A stretch of 64,000 nucleotides of DNA from Starkeya sp. ORNL1 (GCF_012971745.1 NZ_CP048834.1:4526001-4590000), one strand, 5' to 3'; shown: positions 54,402 through 63,052, numbered from the stretch's first letter. The notes: a model not told the origin generated them from the sequence alone. Numbers and translations: made by a program.

Positions 54402-55043
54402 ATGGATTTACGACAGAAACTCCTGTTGCAGCAGATGCTCTTGCGCAACTTGAAGCTTGGGGCGGTTAGAAAAATCGGATTTCGGATGGCAGTCAGCGGA
54501 GCGGTTGCCTGCCTGATCTACACGATCGACTATAGTGGGTCCGAAAGTAACGCGAACTCACCTGTCGAGGCCGGCGACCACGTCTCGATCTCCAGGGACC
54601 GCGCCTCGATCCAGGGCGCGGGGCTGCAAAAGAATGCCGGTGAGGAAAACCTCCTGGCGGTCATGCAAGGGCCCCCGGCGCCTCAAACCACAAGCACCGC
54701 AAAGCTTGCCGCCCCGTCCAAGCCCGCGGCGCCCCGCATCAGTGCGAAGCCCGCGAAGAGACCAGCCGTCGCGGCAATGCCCGCCGGCGTCGAGCGGTTC
54801 GACCTCTGCACGACACGATGCGAGACACGAGACCCGTTGGTCGTGGGATCTTCGGAGACAATACAGCCGGCTCCAGTCCTGGCATCGGCGATCTCGGCAA
54901 GCAGCGAGTCCAGTGCGCTGAGTTTCAGCAACTCGGTATTGAGCGGCGGTCGCGAAATCCTGGAGCGGACCGTGGATGCATCTGACGCGGCCCTGAACAA
55001 GGGAAAGCAAGCGCTTTACAGCGTCGTCAACATCGTCTGGTGA
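54402..55043 (+). CDS. Orphan single-pass membrane protein, function unknown
   Basis: I do not recognise this 213-aa protein. It starts at ATG 54402 behind GGAGAGCG. A charged N-terminus (LRQKLLLQQMLLRNLKLGAV) precedes one helix (MAVSGAVACLIYTIDY). The rest is low-complexity and Ala/Pro/Lys-rich, with one pair of nearby cysteines (DLCTTRCETRD) and Ser-rich segments. The C-terminal ILERTVDASDAALNKGKQAL could form an amphipathic helix. Its location directly behind the two-component genes suggests it is their target or partner. Codon use looks intermediate between the island and the host. Confidence 0.6.
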   Translation: MDLRQKLLLQQMLLRNLKLGAVRKIGFRMAVSGAVACLIYTIDYSGSESNANSPVEAGDHVSISRDRASIQGAGLQKNAGEENLLAVMQGPPAPQTTSTAKLAAPSKPAAPRISAKPAKRPAVAAMPAGVERFDLCTTRCETRDPLVVGSSETIQPAPVLASAISASSESSALSFSNSVLSGGREILERTVDASDAALNKGKQALYSVVNIVW

Positions 55044-55431
55044 GACCCGAGACGGCGGGTTGCCCGTGTCGCCAGAGCGATGACGAATGGGCCTCAGCAC
55101 CACGCCGTTCCGCCAGACGACGATTCAGCTTCGACGGTGAAGCAATGCGACATCGGCTCGGTGCCTTCCGCCAGAGAGACCCAAGACTCCGACGCGCCAT
55201 GACGTCATTCGTAACCGTGACCTGAGAACTGCGCGGTCCGCGAGCGGGCCCGCGGTGAGTCGGCCGGCCTGCTCTTCGCCCCCCGCAGGCCGGCCGACCT
55301 TCATGAACACCGTATCCAACTCAAACTTCCCCAAGTGACGGATGACCAGGATGAAGCTTGATCGCCACCGTGTCGCCCTGCCGGCGGCCTTGGGCGGCCC
55401 CTGCGGCGGGGTAGAAAGTTCGGAATGGGCC
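55044..55431. other. Intergenic stretch upstream of the broken lipoprotein gene
   Basis: No gene, repeat or clear operator is seen in these 388 bases. An open frame extends the lipoprotein frame upstream to 55342, but the lipoprotein signal begins at ATG 55432. Confidence 0.4.
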
Positions 55432-56300
55432 ATGGTGGCAAAATGGCCGCTGGGCCGCCTTCTGGGCATCGTCGGCATGCCGCTGCTGATCGCGGGATGC
55501 GCGTCGGCGCCGCTGGAGCAGGCGGGCTCGCTCTCCTCCTATGAAGGCTTGGAGCAGGCCGACGGCATGCTGGCCAAATCCAGAATTCGCATCGACAAGG
55601 ACGCGTGCTTGCCGCCAGGACCGTACGCGTGGTGCCCACGGTGTTTGCCGATGGCGCGCGCCTGGAAAGCATTACCGACGATCAGCGCAAGCTGGTGGCC
55701 AACGCTATCGACCGGTCCATGTGCATCGGCCTCAGTGAGCGGCTGGAGGTGGTGCCGGCGTCGCAGCCGGCAGACCTGACCGTACACGCCGTGGTCACCC
55801 GCATGGACGCGACCGACGAGAACGCCGTGGCGGCGAGCCTGGGGGCCAAGGTAGCGAAGGCGGTGTTTCTGCCGGGCGTTCCCGCTCCCGTGCCGCGCCT
55901 TCCAATCGGGCTGGGCACCTTGTCCATGGAGGCGGAGGCGCGCGGCAGCGACGGCCGACAGGAGGCTGCCATGATGTGGGGGCGGGGCGCGAACATGATG
56001 ATGGGCACGGCGCGCGTATCCAAAGCCGGCGACGCTTATGAGCTGGCCAGCGCCTTCGGCGACGATTTCAGCCAGATGCTGGTGAAAGGAAAAAGCCCGT
56101 ACGGGTCGATGTCCGGCCCGCCGTCCATGGATCGGATCAAGTCACTGTCCGGCGGCGCGCCGAAGTATGCCGCGTGCGATGCGTTCGGGCGTGCGCCTGG
56201 CGTTGCCGGCCTGATCAGCGGCGCGGTGGGCACGCCGCCGGAATGGACGGACAAGGGCGCGGCCGAGACACCGGTCGTCGCAACGGCGGCGGCACAATAG
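55432..56300 (+). pseudogene. DUF3313-like lipoprotein gene, frameshifted
   Basis: The first part (55432-55605) encodes a lipoprotein signal (GRLLGIVGMPLLIAGC, lipobox LIAGC) and SSYEGLEQADGMLAKSRIRI, as in DUF3313 proteins. After codon GCG at 55603-55605 the frame breaks. The continuation, starting LAARTVRVVPTVFADG, is in the frame beginning at 55605 and runs to 56300 (KLVANAIDRSMCIGLSERLE, PADLTVHAVVTRMDA). One missing G between GCG and TGC would restore a protein of about 289 residues. Either the gene is inactivated or the base is a sequencing error. The C-terminal Ala-rich tail is complete. Confidence 0.75.
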
Positions 56301-56316
56301 GCTGCTCCGAGTGGAG

Positions 56317-56361
56317 TCTGGTGACGGAGTGTCGGGTCGTGTCCGGCCACCCGCACCGTCA
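56317..56361 (+). repeat. Degenerate copy of the tRNA-Leu 3' end
   Basis: These 45 bases match 51785-51829 at 40 positions. They run from TCTGGTGAC in the variable arm through the T arm (altered to GGGTCGTGTC) to CCACCCGCACC and three bases beyond the gene. The five changes destroy the T-loop and the CCA (ACCG), so it is not a functional tRNA. It looks like a direct-repeat scar of site-specific integration or an old partial duplication. Confidence 0.8.
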
Positions 56362-56379
56362 CGATTGCGCCAGGCCGAC

Positions 56380-57009
56380 CTACCGCCCCGCCGGCCAGGC
56401 CAGCATCGCGGCGTCGACGATGGCGGCGAGCTTTTCGGGCGAGGCGCCGTCGCGAGCCTGGATGGAGAGGCCTTCGAGCACGGTGGTGTAGAAGGCGGCG
56501 AGCCGGCCGATGTCGGCCGAGGTGGGCAGGTCGCCCTCGCTCACGCCGCGCTCCAGGCGTTGCTGCAAGGCGCGTTCGCCGGCCAGACGGTTCTGCGTGA
56601 GAAAGCTCCTGACCGCCTGGTTCTCCGGCGCGCCGAGCAGCGAGGCGAGCACGATCATGCAGCCCCGCGGCCGGTCGCCGGCGGTGTAGGCCTGCGCATT
56701 GTCGCGCAGCATGCCTTCGACGGCGGCGCGCGCCGTCGGCGCCTCTTCAAGGCTGTGGGTAACGTGGGTGCCCTCGGTGCGGTCATAGAGTTCGACCGCC
56801 TCGCGGAACAACTCCTCCTTGCAGCCATAGGTCGCGTAGAGGCTGGGCTTGTTCACGCCCATGGCCTCCACCAGGTCCTGGATCGAGGTGGCCTCATAGC
56901 CGCGCGCCCAGAACACGCGCATCGCCGCCATCAGCGCGGTGTCCCGGTTGAAGCCGCGTGGACGGCCCATGGCCCGGGCGGAATTCACCTTCGTGTCGCT
57001 GGCGCTCAT
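56380..57009 (-). CDS. TetR family transcriptional regulator
   Basis: A 209-aa repressor. The N-terminal helix-turn-helix is clear ([55 protein letters not shown]), followed by a C-terminal ligand domain of the TetR_C type found near SDR genes. It lies 123 bp downstream of the SDR gene on the same strand. The paired operator-like sequences upstream of that SDR gene are its probable targets. Confidence 0.88.
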   Translation of the reverse strand: MSASDTKVNSARAMGRPRGFNRDTALMAAMRVFWARGYEATSIQDLVEAMGVNKPSLYATYGCKEELFREAVELYDRTEGTHVTHSLEEAPTARAAVEGMLRDNAQAYTAGDRPRGCMIVLASLLGAPENQAVRSFLTQNRLAGERALQQRLERGVSEGDLPTSADIGRLAAFYTTVLEGLSIQARDGASPEKLAAIVDAAMLAWPAGR

Positions 57010-57132
57010 GCTTCAACCACTTTCAGGCCGGCCACGCTCATGCCGATCCGCACCGGGAGCTGATCCCTGCCGGTTGACACCATATCGAAGATGGCACTCT
57101 CGGGCACGCTCGTGCTGCGATTGTTCCCCCAC

Positions 57133-57873
57133 TCATGCCGAGAAGCCGCCATCGACCGCGATCGAGGCGCCGGTGATGAAGCGGCCGCCGGGGCCTGCAA
57201 GATGGCCGACCGTGGCGGCGATGTCGTCCGGCCGCGCATAATGCCGGAGCGCCATGAGATCGAGCTCGGCCGCGACGCCGGGGCCGTCGGCCGGATTCAT
57301 GTCGGTGTCGGTCGAGCCGGGATCGACCACATTGACGGTGATGCCACGCGCGCCGACCTCGCGCGCGAGGCCCTTGGTCAGTCCGACCAGTGCGGACTTG
57401 CTCATCGCGTACAGAGTGACGCCGCCATAGGGCACGCGCTGCGCGAAGCAGGAGCCGATCGAGATGATCCGGCCGCCCTCGCTCATGTGCGCCAGCGCGG
57501 TCTGCGCAGCCACGAAGGCGCCGCGGACATGGATTGCCAGCGTGCGGTCGATCTCGTCGAGCGTCACCTGCTCGAACGGACCGGACGGGAAGATGCCGGC
57601 ATTGTTCACGAGGATATCCAGCCGCCCCAACTCGGAGGCGGCCCGGCTGACCGCGTCGCGGACCGCCTGCGGGTCGCCGCTATCCGCCTTGATAGCGACA
57701 GCCCTTCGGCCCAGAGCTTCGATCTCGCCGACCAGTGCCGCGGCCTTGTCGGCCGCGTTGGCAAACGTGAAGGCGACATCGGCGCCGCGGCCGGCGAGAT
57801 GCCGAACGATAGCGGCTCCAATGCCGCGCGTGCCGCCGGTGACGAGCGCGGCCTTGCCGATCAGATCAATCAT
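57133..57873 (-). CDS. SDR family oxidoreductase (TetR-linked)
   Basis: A 246-aa classical SDR with VTGGTRGIGAAIVRHL for cofactor binding, LVNNAGIFPSG, SIGSCFAQRVPYGGV and the catalytic YAMSKSALVGLTKGLA. The end GASIAVDGGFSA is typical. GGAGATTGCG precedes the ATG at 57873; residues upstream in frame are not conserved. NAD(P)-dependent reduction of a carbonyl compound, often part of a chemical-stress response when paired with TetR, is the likely role. Confidence 0.87.
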   Translation of the reverse strand: MIDLIGKAALVTGGTRGIGAAIVRHLAGRGADVAFTFANAADKAAALVGEIEALGRRAVAIKADSGDPQAVRDAVSRAASELGRLDILVNNAGIFPSGPFEQVTLDEIDRTLAIHVRGAFVAAQTALAHMSEGGRIISIGSCFAQRVPYGGVTLYAMSKSALVGLTKGLAREVGARGITVNVVDPGSTDTDMNPADGPGVAAELDLMALRHYARPDDIAATVGHLAGPGGRFITGASIAVDGGFSA

Positions 57874-57887
57874 CGCAATCTCCAATA

Positions 57888-57956
57888 TGTACCGATCGGT
57901 TAATATTGCTACGCGAGCACTCAGCCGCGTGCAAGCGTTTTTAACCGACCAGTACA
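57888..57956. promoter_or_regulatory. Twin TetR-type operators upstream of the SDR gene
   Basis: TGTACCGATCGGTTAAT at 57888-57904 contains the palindrome ACCGATCGGT. Its near-copy TGTACTGGTCGGTTAAA (14 of 17 identical) lies on the opposite strand at 57940-57956. The two face each other across 35 bases that should hold the SDR promoter. Such a pair suits cooperative repression by the neighbouring TetR protein. Confidence 0.7.
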
Positions 57957-57978
57957 AATCAGACGAGCGATGCGAGGC

Positions 57979-58584
57979 TCAGCCGCGCAGGGCGGCGAGC
58001 TCCGCCTCCAGCGCGGCAATGCGTTCGTCGCGTTTGGCCAGTGCGGCCGCGACGTCGGCGGCATCGAAGCGCTGCGGGATATGCTGCGGGCAGTTCATGT
58101 CCCAGGCGGTGACAGTGAAGATGAGCGCCTGTTCCGGTCGCGCCTTGTAGTCGGGCGGCATCAGCCGGGCGATGAGATCCTTGTCCTCGACCATCTTGGC
58201 CTCGCCCCAGAGCTTCACCCGCTGGCGGTTGGCGTAGTCGATCAGGAACAGGAAAGCCTTCGGATTGTCGGTGAGGTTGCCTTGGGTGATGTATTGCCGA
58301 TTGCCGGTGAAATCGGCGAGGCCGATCGTGGTCTCGTCCAGCACGCGCAGGAACCCCGGGGGGCCGCCGCGGTGCTGGATGTAAGGCTGGCCCTCGGCAT
58401 TGGCGGTGCCGAGGAAGACGCTGATCTGCGCCTCGATGAAGCCGGCGAGATCGGGCGTGATGCGGGTCTGCCAGGAGCCGCGTTCCTCCATCCCGGCATA
58501 ACCCTTGCGCGAGCCCTTGCTGGCCTGGATCGCCTTCACCGTGGGGGTGAAGGCGACGTCGCTGGAATAAAGGTGGGTGTCCAT
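57979..58584 (-). CDS. Pyridoxamine 5'-phosphate oxidase-like FMN-binding protein
   Basis: A 201-aa split-barrel flavoprotein of the PNPOx-like superfamily (ITPDLAGFIEAQISVFLGTA, EGQPYIQHRGGPPGFLRVLD, YANRQRVKLWGEAKMVED). It probably binds FMN or F420 and reduces or oxidises a small molecule, and is not the vitamin B6 enzyme. The last 25 residues (LAKRDERIAALEAELAALRG) form a short coiled coil that may mediate oligomerisation. It is the last gene of the operon begun by the CMD-family gene. Confidence 0.85.
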   Translation of the reverse strand: MDTHLYSSDVAFTPTVKAIQASKGSRKGYAGMEERGSWQTRITPDLAGFIEAQISVFLGTANAEGQPYIQHRGGPPGFLRVLDETTIGLADFTGNRQYITQGNLTDNPKAFLFLIDYANRQRVKLWGEAKMVEDKDLIARLMPPDYKARPEQALIFTVTAWDMNCPQHIPQRFDAADVAAALAKRDERIAALEAELAALRG

Positions 58585-58614
58585 GGAATAACCTATTGGA
58601 ATCGACCACGTTTT

Positions 58615-58645
58615 ATGAATTTGGATCGCCCCGATCCAAATTCAT
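58615..58645. terminator. Perfect hairpin between DUF1348 and PNPOx genes
   Basis: ATGAATTTGGATCG pairs exactly with CGATCCAAATTCAT around CCC, a 14-bp stem just upstream of the PNPOx gene. It may be a terminator or processing site, or a repeat copy, inside the operon. Confidence 0.55.
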
Positions 58646-58651
58646 CGTGAT

Positions 58652-59116
58652 CTAAAGCCCCAGATCACTCAGCGAGGGATGGTCGTCCGGCCGGCGGCCG
58701 AGTGGCCAATAGAACTTGCGGTCCTCTTCCCGGATCGGCAGGTCGTTAATGCTGGCATGACGCGCCCGCATCAGGCCTTCCTCGTCGAACTCCCAATTCT
58801 CGTTGCCATAGCTGCGGAACCAGTGGCCGCTATCGTCGTGCCATTCATAGGCGAAGCGAACCGCGATGCGGTTGCCCTGCCAGGCCCACACTTCCTTGAT
58901 GAGCCGATAGTCGAGCTCGCGCGCCCATTTGCGGGTAAGGAACGCCTCGATCGCCTCGCGACCCTGAAGGAATTCGGCGCGGTTGCGCCAGCGGCTGTCG
59001 ACCGTATAGGCGAGCGCGACGCGTGCCGGGTCACGGCTGTTCCAGGCGTCCTCGGCGCCGCGTGCCTTTTGTGCGGCAGTCTCGGCATTGAAGGGGGGAA
59101 GCGGCGGGCGGCTCAT
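58652..59116 (-). CDS. DUF1348 (NTF2-like) family protein
   Basis: A 154-aa SnoaL/NTF2-fold protein of the DUF1348 family. The conserved [59 protein letters not shown] and [20 protein letters not shown] are characteristic. The family has no assigned reaction and often occurs beside stress-type oxidoreductases, as here. The ATG at 59116 (MSRPPLPPF) is preferred over an upstream in-frame codon. Confidence 0.9.
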   Translation of the reverse strand: MSRPPLPPFNAETAAQKARGAEDAWNSRDPARVALAYTVDSRWRNRAEFLQGREAIEAFLTRKWARELDYRLIKEVWAWQGNRIAVRFAYEWHDDSGHWFRSYGNENWEFDEEGLMRARHASINDLPIREEDRKFYWPLGRRPDDHPSLSDLGL

Positions 59117-59144
59117 GGCGAGATCCTTATCTCTGGGCAAGTGC

Positions 59145-59696
59145 TCAGGCGGCGCTACGGACGGTGATGACCGGGAAGTCGATGTCGGTCTTGGCGACCT
59201 CGTTGATGTAGTTGGTCAAGGTGTTGAGCGCGACGTGCAACACGATCTCGATCACCTGCGCATCGTCATAGCCGGCGAGCTTGACGGCACGCAGATCGTC
59301 CTCGCTGACATGGCCACGCTCGCGGACCACCTCGGTGGCGAAGCGCACGGCCGCGTCGGCCCTGGGGTCGTTGGAAGCGCCGCTGCGATTGGCGGTGATC
59401 TCGGCATCGTCCAGCTTGGCAAGGTTGCTGGCGATATAGGTGTGGGCGGAGAGGCAATAGCTGCAGCCATTGATCTCGGCGACGGCCAGCGCGATGCGTT
59501 CGCGCGTGGCGGCCGGCAGCGCACCTTTGGCGAGCGCGCCATTGAGGCCGAGATAACCCTCCAGCGCCGCCGGGCTGTTGGCGACGAGCCGGAACAGGTT
59601 CGGCACCATGCCGAGTTGCTTCTTCACCGCTTCGAGCCCGGGCTGCGATTTCTCGGGTGCGTCGGCGATGGTGGCAGGAGTGGGGATGCGGGACAT
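59145..59696 (-). CDS. Carboxymuconolactone decarboxylase/AhpD-like peroxidase-related protein
   Basis: A 183-aa all-helical CMD-family protein. The redox-active pair is in [16 protein letters not shown], and the proton-relay His follows in SAH, as in AhpD. It therefore likely acts as a thiol peroxidase or disulfide reductase rather than a lactone decarboxylase. GAGGAGATATTCC precedes the ATG at 59696. It is first in the CMD-DUF1348-PNPOx operon and divergent from a LysR gene. Confidence 0.88.
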   Translation of the reverse strand: MSRIPTPATIADAPEKSQPGLEAVKKQLGMVPNLFRLVANSPAALEGYLGLNGALAKGALPAATRERIALAVAEINGCSYCLSAHTYIASNLAKLDDAEITANRSGASNDPRADAAVRFATEVVRERGHVSEDDLRAVKLAGYDDAQVIEIVLHVALNTLTNYINEVAKTDIDFPVITVRSAA

Positions 59697-59741
59697 CGGA
59701 ATATCTCCTCGTCGCTCCCGTCGGCGGGAGACACCGCAAAC

Positions 59742-59767
59742 ATATTCCTTCCGGAAATCTCGAATAT
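59742..59767. promoter_or_regulatory. Nested palindrome in the LysR/CMD divergent promoter
   Basis: ATATTC (59742-59747) and GAATAT (59762-59767) are complementary and enclose TTCCGGAA (59749-59756), itself a palindrome. The position between divergent LysR and target genes and the dyad size fit a LysR recognition site. Confidence 0.5.
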
Positions 59768-59809
59768 CCGGCATGATCTGGAGGCATCCTTCCATAAATC
59801 GAGAGGGCT

Positions 59810-60709
59810 ATGGATCGGCTTGACGCCATGTCGGTGCTGTTGGCGGTGGTCGATGAGGGCAGCCTGTCGGCGGCGGCGCGAAAGCTGCGGGCGCCGCTCG
59901 CCACGGTGAGCCGCAAGGTCTCGGAGCTGGAGGCGCATCTGCGCACCAAGCTGCTGGTGCGCTCCAGCCGGAAGGTCTCGCTCACCGAGGCCGGGCGCTC
60001 CTATGTCGAGGCGAGCCGGCGCATCCTCGAACAGGTCTTGGAGGCCGAGCGCACCGCGGCCGGCGAATACGCCGCTCCGAAAGGCGAGCTCACCGTCACC
60101 GCGCCGGTGGTGTTCGGCCGGCTGCATGTGCTGCCGGTGGTGGTCGATTTCCTGAAAGCCTATCCCGAGATCGACCTGCGGCTGGTGCTCGCCGACCGCG
60201 TGGTGAACCTGGTCGAGAACCATGTCGACCTCGCCGTCCGCATCGGCGCGCTACCCGATAGCGGGCTGTATGCGACGCGGCTCGGCAGTATCCGCCGGGT
60301 GATGTGCGGTGCGCCCGGCTATCTGGCAGTGCGCGGCCGGCCGCAGCGGCCCGAAGACCTCGAAGGGCATGACTGCATCACCTTCGAGGGGCTGGCTGCG
60401 GTCCGCGCCTATCGGTTCCGCACCCCGAAGGGCGAGGTCAGCGTGCCGATCCATTCGCGGCTGACGGTCAATACCGCGGAGGCGGCGATCGATGCCGCCG
60501 CCGCCGGGCTCGGCCTCACCCGCGTGCTGTCCTACCAGATCGTCGCCGCCGAGCGGGCCGGGTCGATCGAGGTGGTGTTGCGGGATTTCGAGCCGGAGCC
60601 GTGGCCGGTGCACCTCGTCTATCTCGGCCAGGGCCTGCTGCCGCTGAAGCTGCGCGCCTTCCTCGATTTCGCCGCGCCGCGGCTGAAGGCGCGGCTGCTG
60701 CCGGGGTGA
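59810..60709 (+). CDS. LysR family transcriptional regulator (CrgA/DmlR-like)
   Basis: A 299-aa LysR-type regulator starting MDRLDAMSVLLAVVDEGSLS. The helix-turn-helix is AAARKLRAPLATVSRKVSEL, and the effector domain (GELTVTAPVVFGRLHVLPVV, NHVDLAVRIGALPDSGLYA) belongs to the CrgA/DmlR group. It is divergent from the CMD-DUF1348-PNPOx operon, 113 bp away, with a palindrome between them, and is its probable regulator. Confidence 0.88.
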   Translation: MDRLDAMSVLLAVVDEGSLSAAARKLRAPLATVSRKVSELEAHLRTKLLVRSSRKVSLTEAGRSYVEASRRILEQVLEAERTAAGEYAAPKGELTVTAPVVFGRLHVLPVVVDFLKAYPEIDLRLVLADRVVNLVENHVDLAVRIGALPDSGLYATRLGSIRRVMCGAPGYLAVRGRPQRPEDLEGHDCITFEGLAAVRAYRFRTPKGEVSVPIHSRLTVNTAEAAIDAAAAGLGLTRVLSYQIVAAERAGSIEVVLRDFEPEPWPVHLVYLGQGLLPLKLRAFLDFAAPRLKARLLPG

Positions 60710-60725
60710 CGAATCCGAGTCCTAC

Positions 60726-60840
60726 CTCCCTCTCCCCGGCGGGGAGAGGTGGCCCGCGAAGCGGGTCGGTGAGGGGGAGTACGATTGCGGAGCGGTGAAG
60801 ACCCCTCACCCCAGCCCTCTCCCCGCGGGGGAGAGGGGGA
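60726..60840. repeat. REP-like double palindrome
   Basis: CTCCCTCTCCCCGGCGGGGA and CCCTCTCCCCGCGGGGGAGA units flank GGCCCGCGAAGCGGGTC, giving nested stems that fill the gap between the convergent LysR and iron-type dehydrogenase genes. It is a common dispersed element of GC-rich proteobacteria. Confidence 0.75.
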
Positions 60841-60851
60841 AGAGCAGGACC

Positions 60852-61982
60852 TCACATCACCGCGTCGAGCAAGGCGCGATAATCCTGCGCCGTCGCGACC
60901 CGCGGATTGGTGGCGTGGGAATGGTCGGCGAGCGCCCGCTCCACCACCCAGTCGAGTTGCGAGGGAAGGACGCCGAGGCCGCCGAGGCTCTCGGGAATCG
61001 ACAGCCGCCGGTTCAGCGCGGCGATCTCGTCGGCAAGGTCGGCCATCGCATCGAGGCCCATGGCGCGCTTCAGCCGCTCCAGCTTGTCGCCTACGCTTCC
61101 CGCATTGAAGCGGATGACGCCGGGCAGCAGGATGGCGTTGAGCGTGCCGTGGTGCAGGCTCGGTGATTTCAGCCCACCAAGCGCGTGCGACAGTGCATGG
61201 ACCGCCCCCAGACCTTTCTGGAAGGTGAGGCCGCCCTCCAGCGAGCCCATCATCATCTCGCTGCGTGCCGCAATGTCGGAGCCATCGCGATAAGCGCGCT
61301 CGATATTGCGCCAGATGCGCCCGGCACCGTCGAGCGCGATGGCCTCGGCGGGCGGGTTGAAGTGCGGCGAGAGAAACGTCTCGACACAATGCGACAGCGC
61401 GTCGAGCCCGGTCGCGGCAGTGAGGTGCGGGGGCAGGGCAAGGGTGAGTTCGGGATCGCACAGCGCGCGGCGCGGGAACAGATGCGGGCTGATGAAGCCG
61501 AGCTTGCGGCCGTCATCGAGCGTGATCAGCGCGGCGCGCCCGACTTCTGAGCCGGTGCCCGCCGTCGTGGGTATCGCGATCACCGGCGCCACCGCGGGCG
61601 TGATCCGGGCAACACCGCCGAGGATGACGGCGTAGGTCTCCAGCGGGCCTGGATGGGTGGCGAGCAGCGCCACCGCCTTGGCGAGGTCGATCGGCGAGCC
61701 GCCGCCGAGCGCGATGACGCCGTCGCAACCCTGCGCACGGTACATCTCCAGCGCTGCCAGCACGGCGTCCTCGGTCGGGTTGGTCGGCACGCCGAGGAAG
61801 GCGGGCGAAGCCGCCGGGCACAGCGCGGTGACGCGGTCGAGGATGCCGAGCTTCGCCAGCCCGGTGTCGCTCACCACCAGTGGACGCCGGATTCCGATCT
61901 GCTCGAGCGCCGCCGGCAGCCGAGCCAGCGCACCGGCGCCGAACTCGACATGGGTGAGATAAGTGATGGTGCTGATGGTCAT
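60852..61982 (-). CDS. Iron-containing alcohol dehydrogenase family (maleylacetate-reductase-like)
   Basis: A 376-aa group III (iron-dependent) dehydrogenase. GVIALGGGSPIDLAKAVALL binds NAD(P), PTTAGTGSEVGRAALITLDD is the family signature, and metal histidines appear in GLDALSHCVE, HALSHALGG and LHHGTLNAI. I start at ATG 61982, with twelve residues of a longer frame excluded. The length and LTHVEFGAGALARLPAAL N-terminus fit either a short-chain alcohol dehydrogenase or a maleylacetate-reductase-like enzyme of aromatic catabolism. It lies just downstream of the HMG-CoA-lyase-family gene on the same strand, separated by a repeat. Confidence 0.8.
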   Translation of the reverse strand: MTISTITYLTHVEFGAGALARLPAALEQIGIRRPLVVSDTGLAKLGILDRVTALCPAASPAFLGVPTNPTEDAVLAALEMYRAQGCDGVIALGGGSPIDLAKAVALLATHPGPLETYAVILGGVARITPAVAPVIAIPTTAGTGSEVGRAALITLDDGRKLGFISPHLFPRRALCDPELTLALPPHLTAATGLDALSHCVETFLSPHFNPPAEAIALDGAGRIWRNIERAYRDGSDIAARSEMMMGSLEGGLTFQKGLGAVHALSHALGGLKSPSLHHGTLNAILLPGVIRFNAGSVGDKLERLKRAMGLDAMADLADEIAALNRRLSIPESLGGLGVLPSQLDWVVERALADHSHATNPRVATAQDYRALLDAVM

Positions 61983-62012
61983 GAGGTGCCCCAGGCCTTG
62001 GCCTAATCCTAT

Positions 62013-62118
62013 CGTCATCCCGGCCGGAGGCGTAGCCGGAGAGCCGGGATCGCGAGAAGGTGCGGATCAACACCTTCCTGCGATCGCGGCGCGCGCCTGC
62101 GGCACGTCCGGGATGACG
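62013..62118. repeat. REP-like palindrome
   Basis: CGTCATCCCGG at 62013-62023 and CCGGGATGACG at 62108-62118 are exact complements. An inner AAGGTG/CACCTT pair (62058-62076) gives a second stem. It belongs to the same CGTCATCC...GGATGACG class as the elements at 12649 and 23506. Confidence 0.75.
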
Positions 62119-62131
62119 CCCTATGGAATGA

Positions 62132-63052
62132 TCACGCCGCGCGCCGATAAGTCCGCGGGATGCCCGCCTTCACCACATTACCGAGCAATTCCGCATCCGG
62201 CAGCCCGCGATGCAGCGCCTCGCGCGCCGCGATCAGCCGGTCGAGGTCGATGCCGGTGTCGAAGCCCATGCTCTCCAGCATGAACACCAGGTCCTCGGTG
62301 ACGATATTGCCCGAGGCGCCGGGCGCGAACGGGCAGCCGCCGAGCCCGGCGAGCGCGGAATCGAAGCAGCGTATGCCCTCGTCCAGCCCGGCCAGCGCAT
62401 TGGCGATGCCGAGGCCCATGGTGTCGTGCAGATGCAGCCGCTCCAGCTTCTCGCCGACCTCGCGCTGCACGGCACGTACCACCGAGCGGATCTGCGCCGG
62501 ATTGCCATAGCCGACGGTGTCGGCCAGCAGGATGCCGTCAACGCCGGCATCGGCCAGCGCCGCGGCGATCATGACGACGCGGCTCTCCGGCACGTTGCCC
62601 TCGATCGAGCAGCCGAAGGCGGTGACGCAGCCGGCATCGAGCTTCACCTTGCGCTCCTGCGCATCGAGCCATTCGCGGATCGCCCGCACCTCGGCGACCT
62701 GGTCGAGGCTGCCCTTGTTGGTGTTGGCGCGGCTGTGGCCCTCGCTCACCGAGACCGGCACGGTGACGACGTGCGCGCCGGCCTCATAGGCACGCTGCGC
62801 ACCCTTGAGGTTCGGCACCAGCGCGACGATGCGCAGGCCGGGAATCTCCAGGCCGGCGCGCACCACGTCGCCGGTATCGGCCATTTGCGGGATCAGCTTG
62901 GGCGGCACGAAGCTTCCGACCTCGATCTCATGGATGCCGGCGGCGACCAGCGCCTTGATCCATGCGACCTTGGCGTCGGTCGGCATGATGGACTTGGCCA
63001 TTTGCAGCCCGTCCCGCGGCCCGACCTCGGTCACCGTTACCCGCTCACCCAT
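62132..63052 (-). CDS. Hydroxymethylglutaryl-CoA lyase family protein
   Basis: A 306-aa DRE-TIM metallolyase cleaving a 3-hydroxyacyl-CoA such as HMG-CoA to acetyl-CoA and a ketoacid. The signature EVGPRDGLQ near the N-terminus, HLHDTMGLGIAN (metal histidines) and GLGGCPFAPGASGN near the C-terminus (catalytic cysteine) are complete. The ATG at 63052 (MGERVTV) is chosen, since the frame continues upstream through a non-homologous region. It may serve leucine degradation or a related branched-acid pathway. The neighbouring LacI gene is divergent and could control it. Confidence 0.88.
   Translation of the reverse strand: MGERVTVTEVGPRDGLQMAKSIMPTDAKVAWIKALVAAGIHEIEVGSFVPPKLIPQMADTGDVVRAGLEIPGLRIVALVPNLKGAQRAYEAGAHVVTVPVSVSEGHSRANTNKGSLDQVAEVRAIREWLDAQERKVKLDAGCVTAFGCSIEGNVPESRVVMIAAALADAGVDGILLADTVGYGNPAQIRSVVRAVQREVGEKLERLHLHDTMGLGIANALAGLDEGIRCFDSALAGLGGCPFAPGASGNIVTEDLVFMLESMGFDTGIDLDRLIAAREALHRGLPDAELLGNVVKAGIPRTYRRAA

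Larger units (their letters stand above)
51785..56361. mobile_element. Putative remnant genomic island at tRNA-Leu
   Basis: The segment is bounded on the left by the 3' part of tRNA-Leu(CAA) and on the right by a 40/45-identical copy of that part. The two-component genes inside are visibly poorer in G and C. One 60-base line (52681-52740) has 30 G/C, while a typical line outside (46201-46260) has 39. Cargo is a response regulator, a histidine kinase, an orphan membrane protein and a broken lipoprotein gene. No integrase is present, so if it is an island it has decayed or moved in trans. Confidence 0.45.

Noticed and set aside
56306..56364. A second tRNA-Leu gene
   Set aside because: Only the variable arm, T arm and 3' acceptor strand are similar, the T-loop and CCA are mutated, and no 5' half is present.
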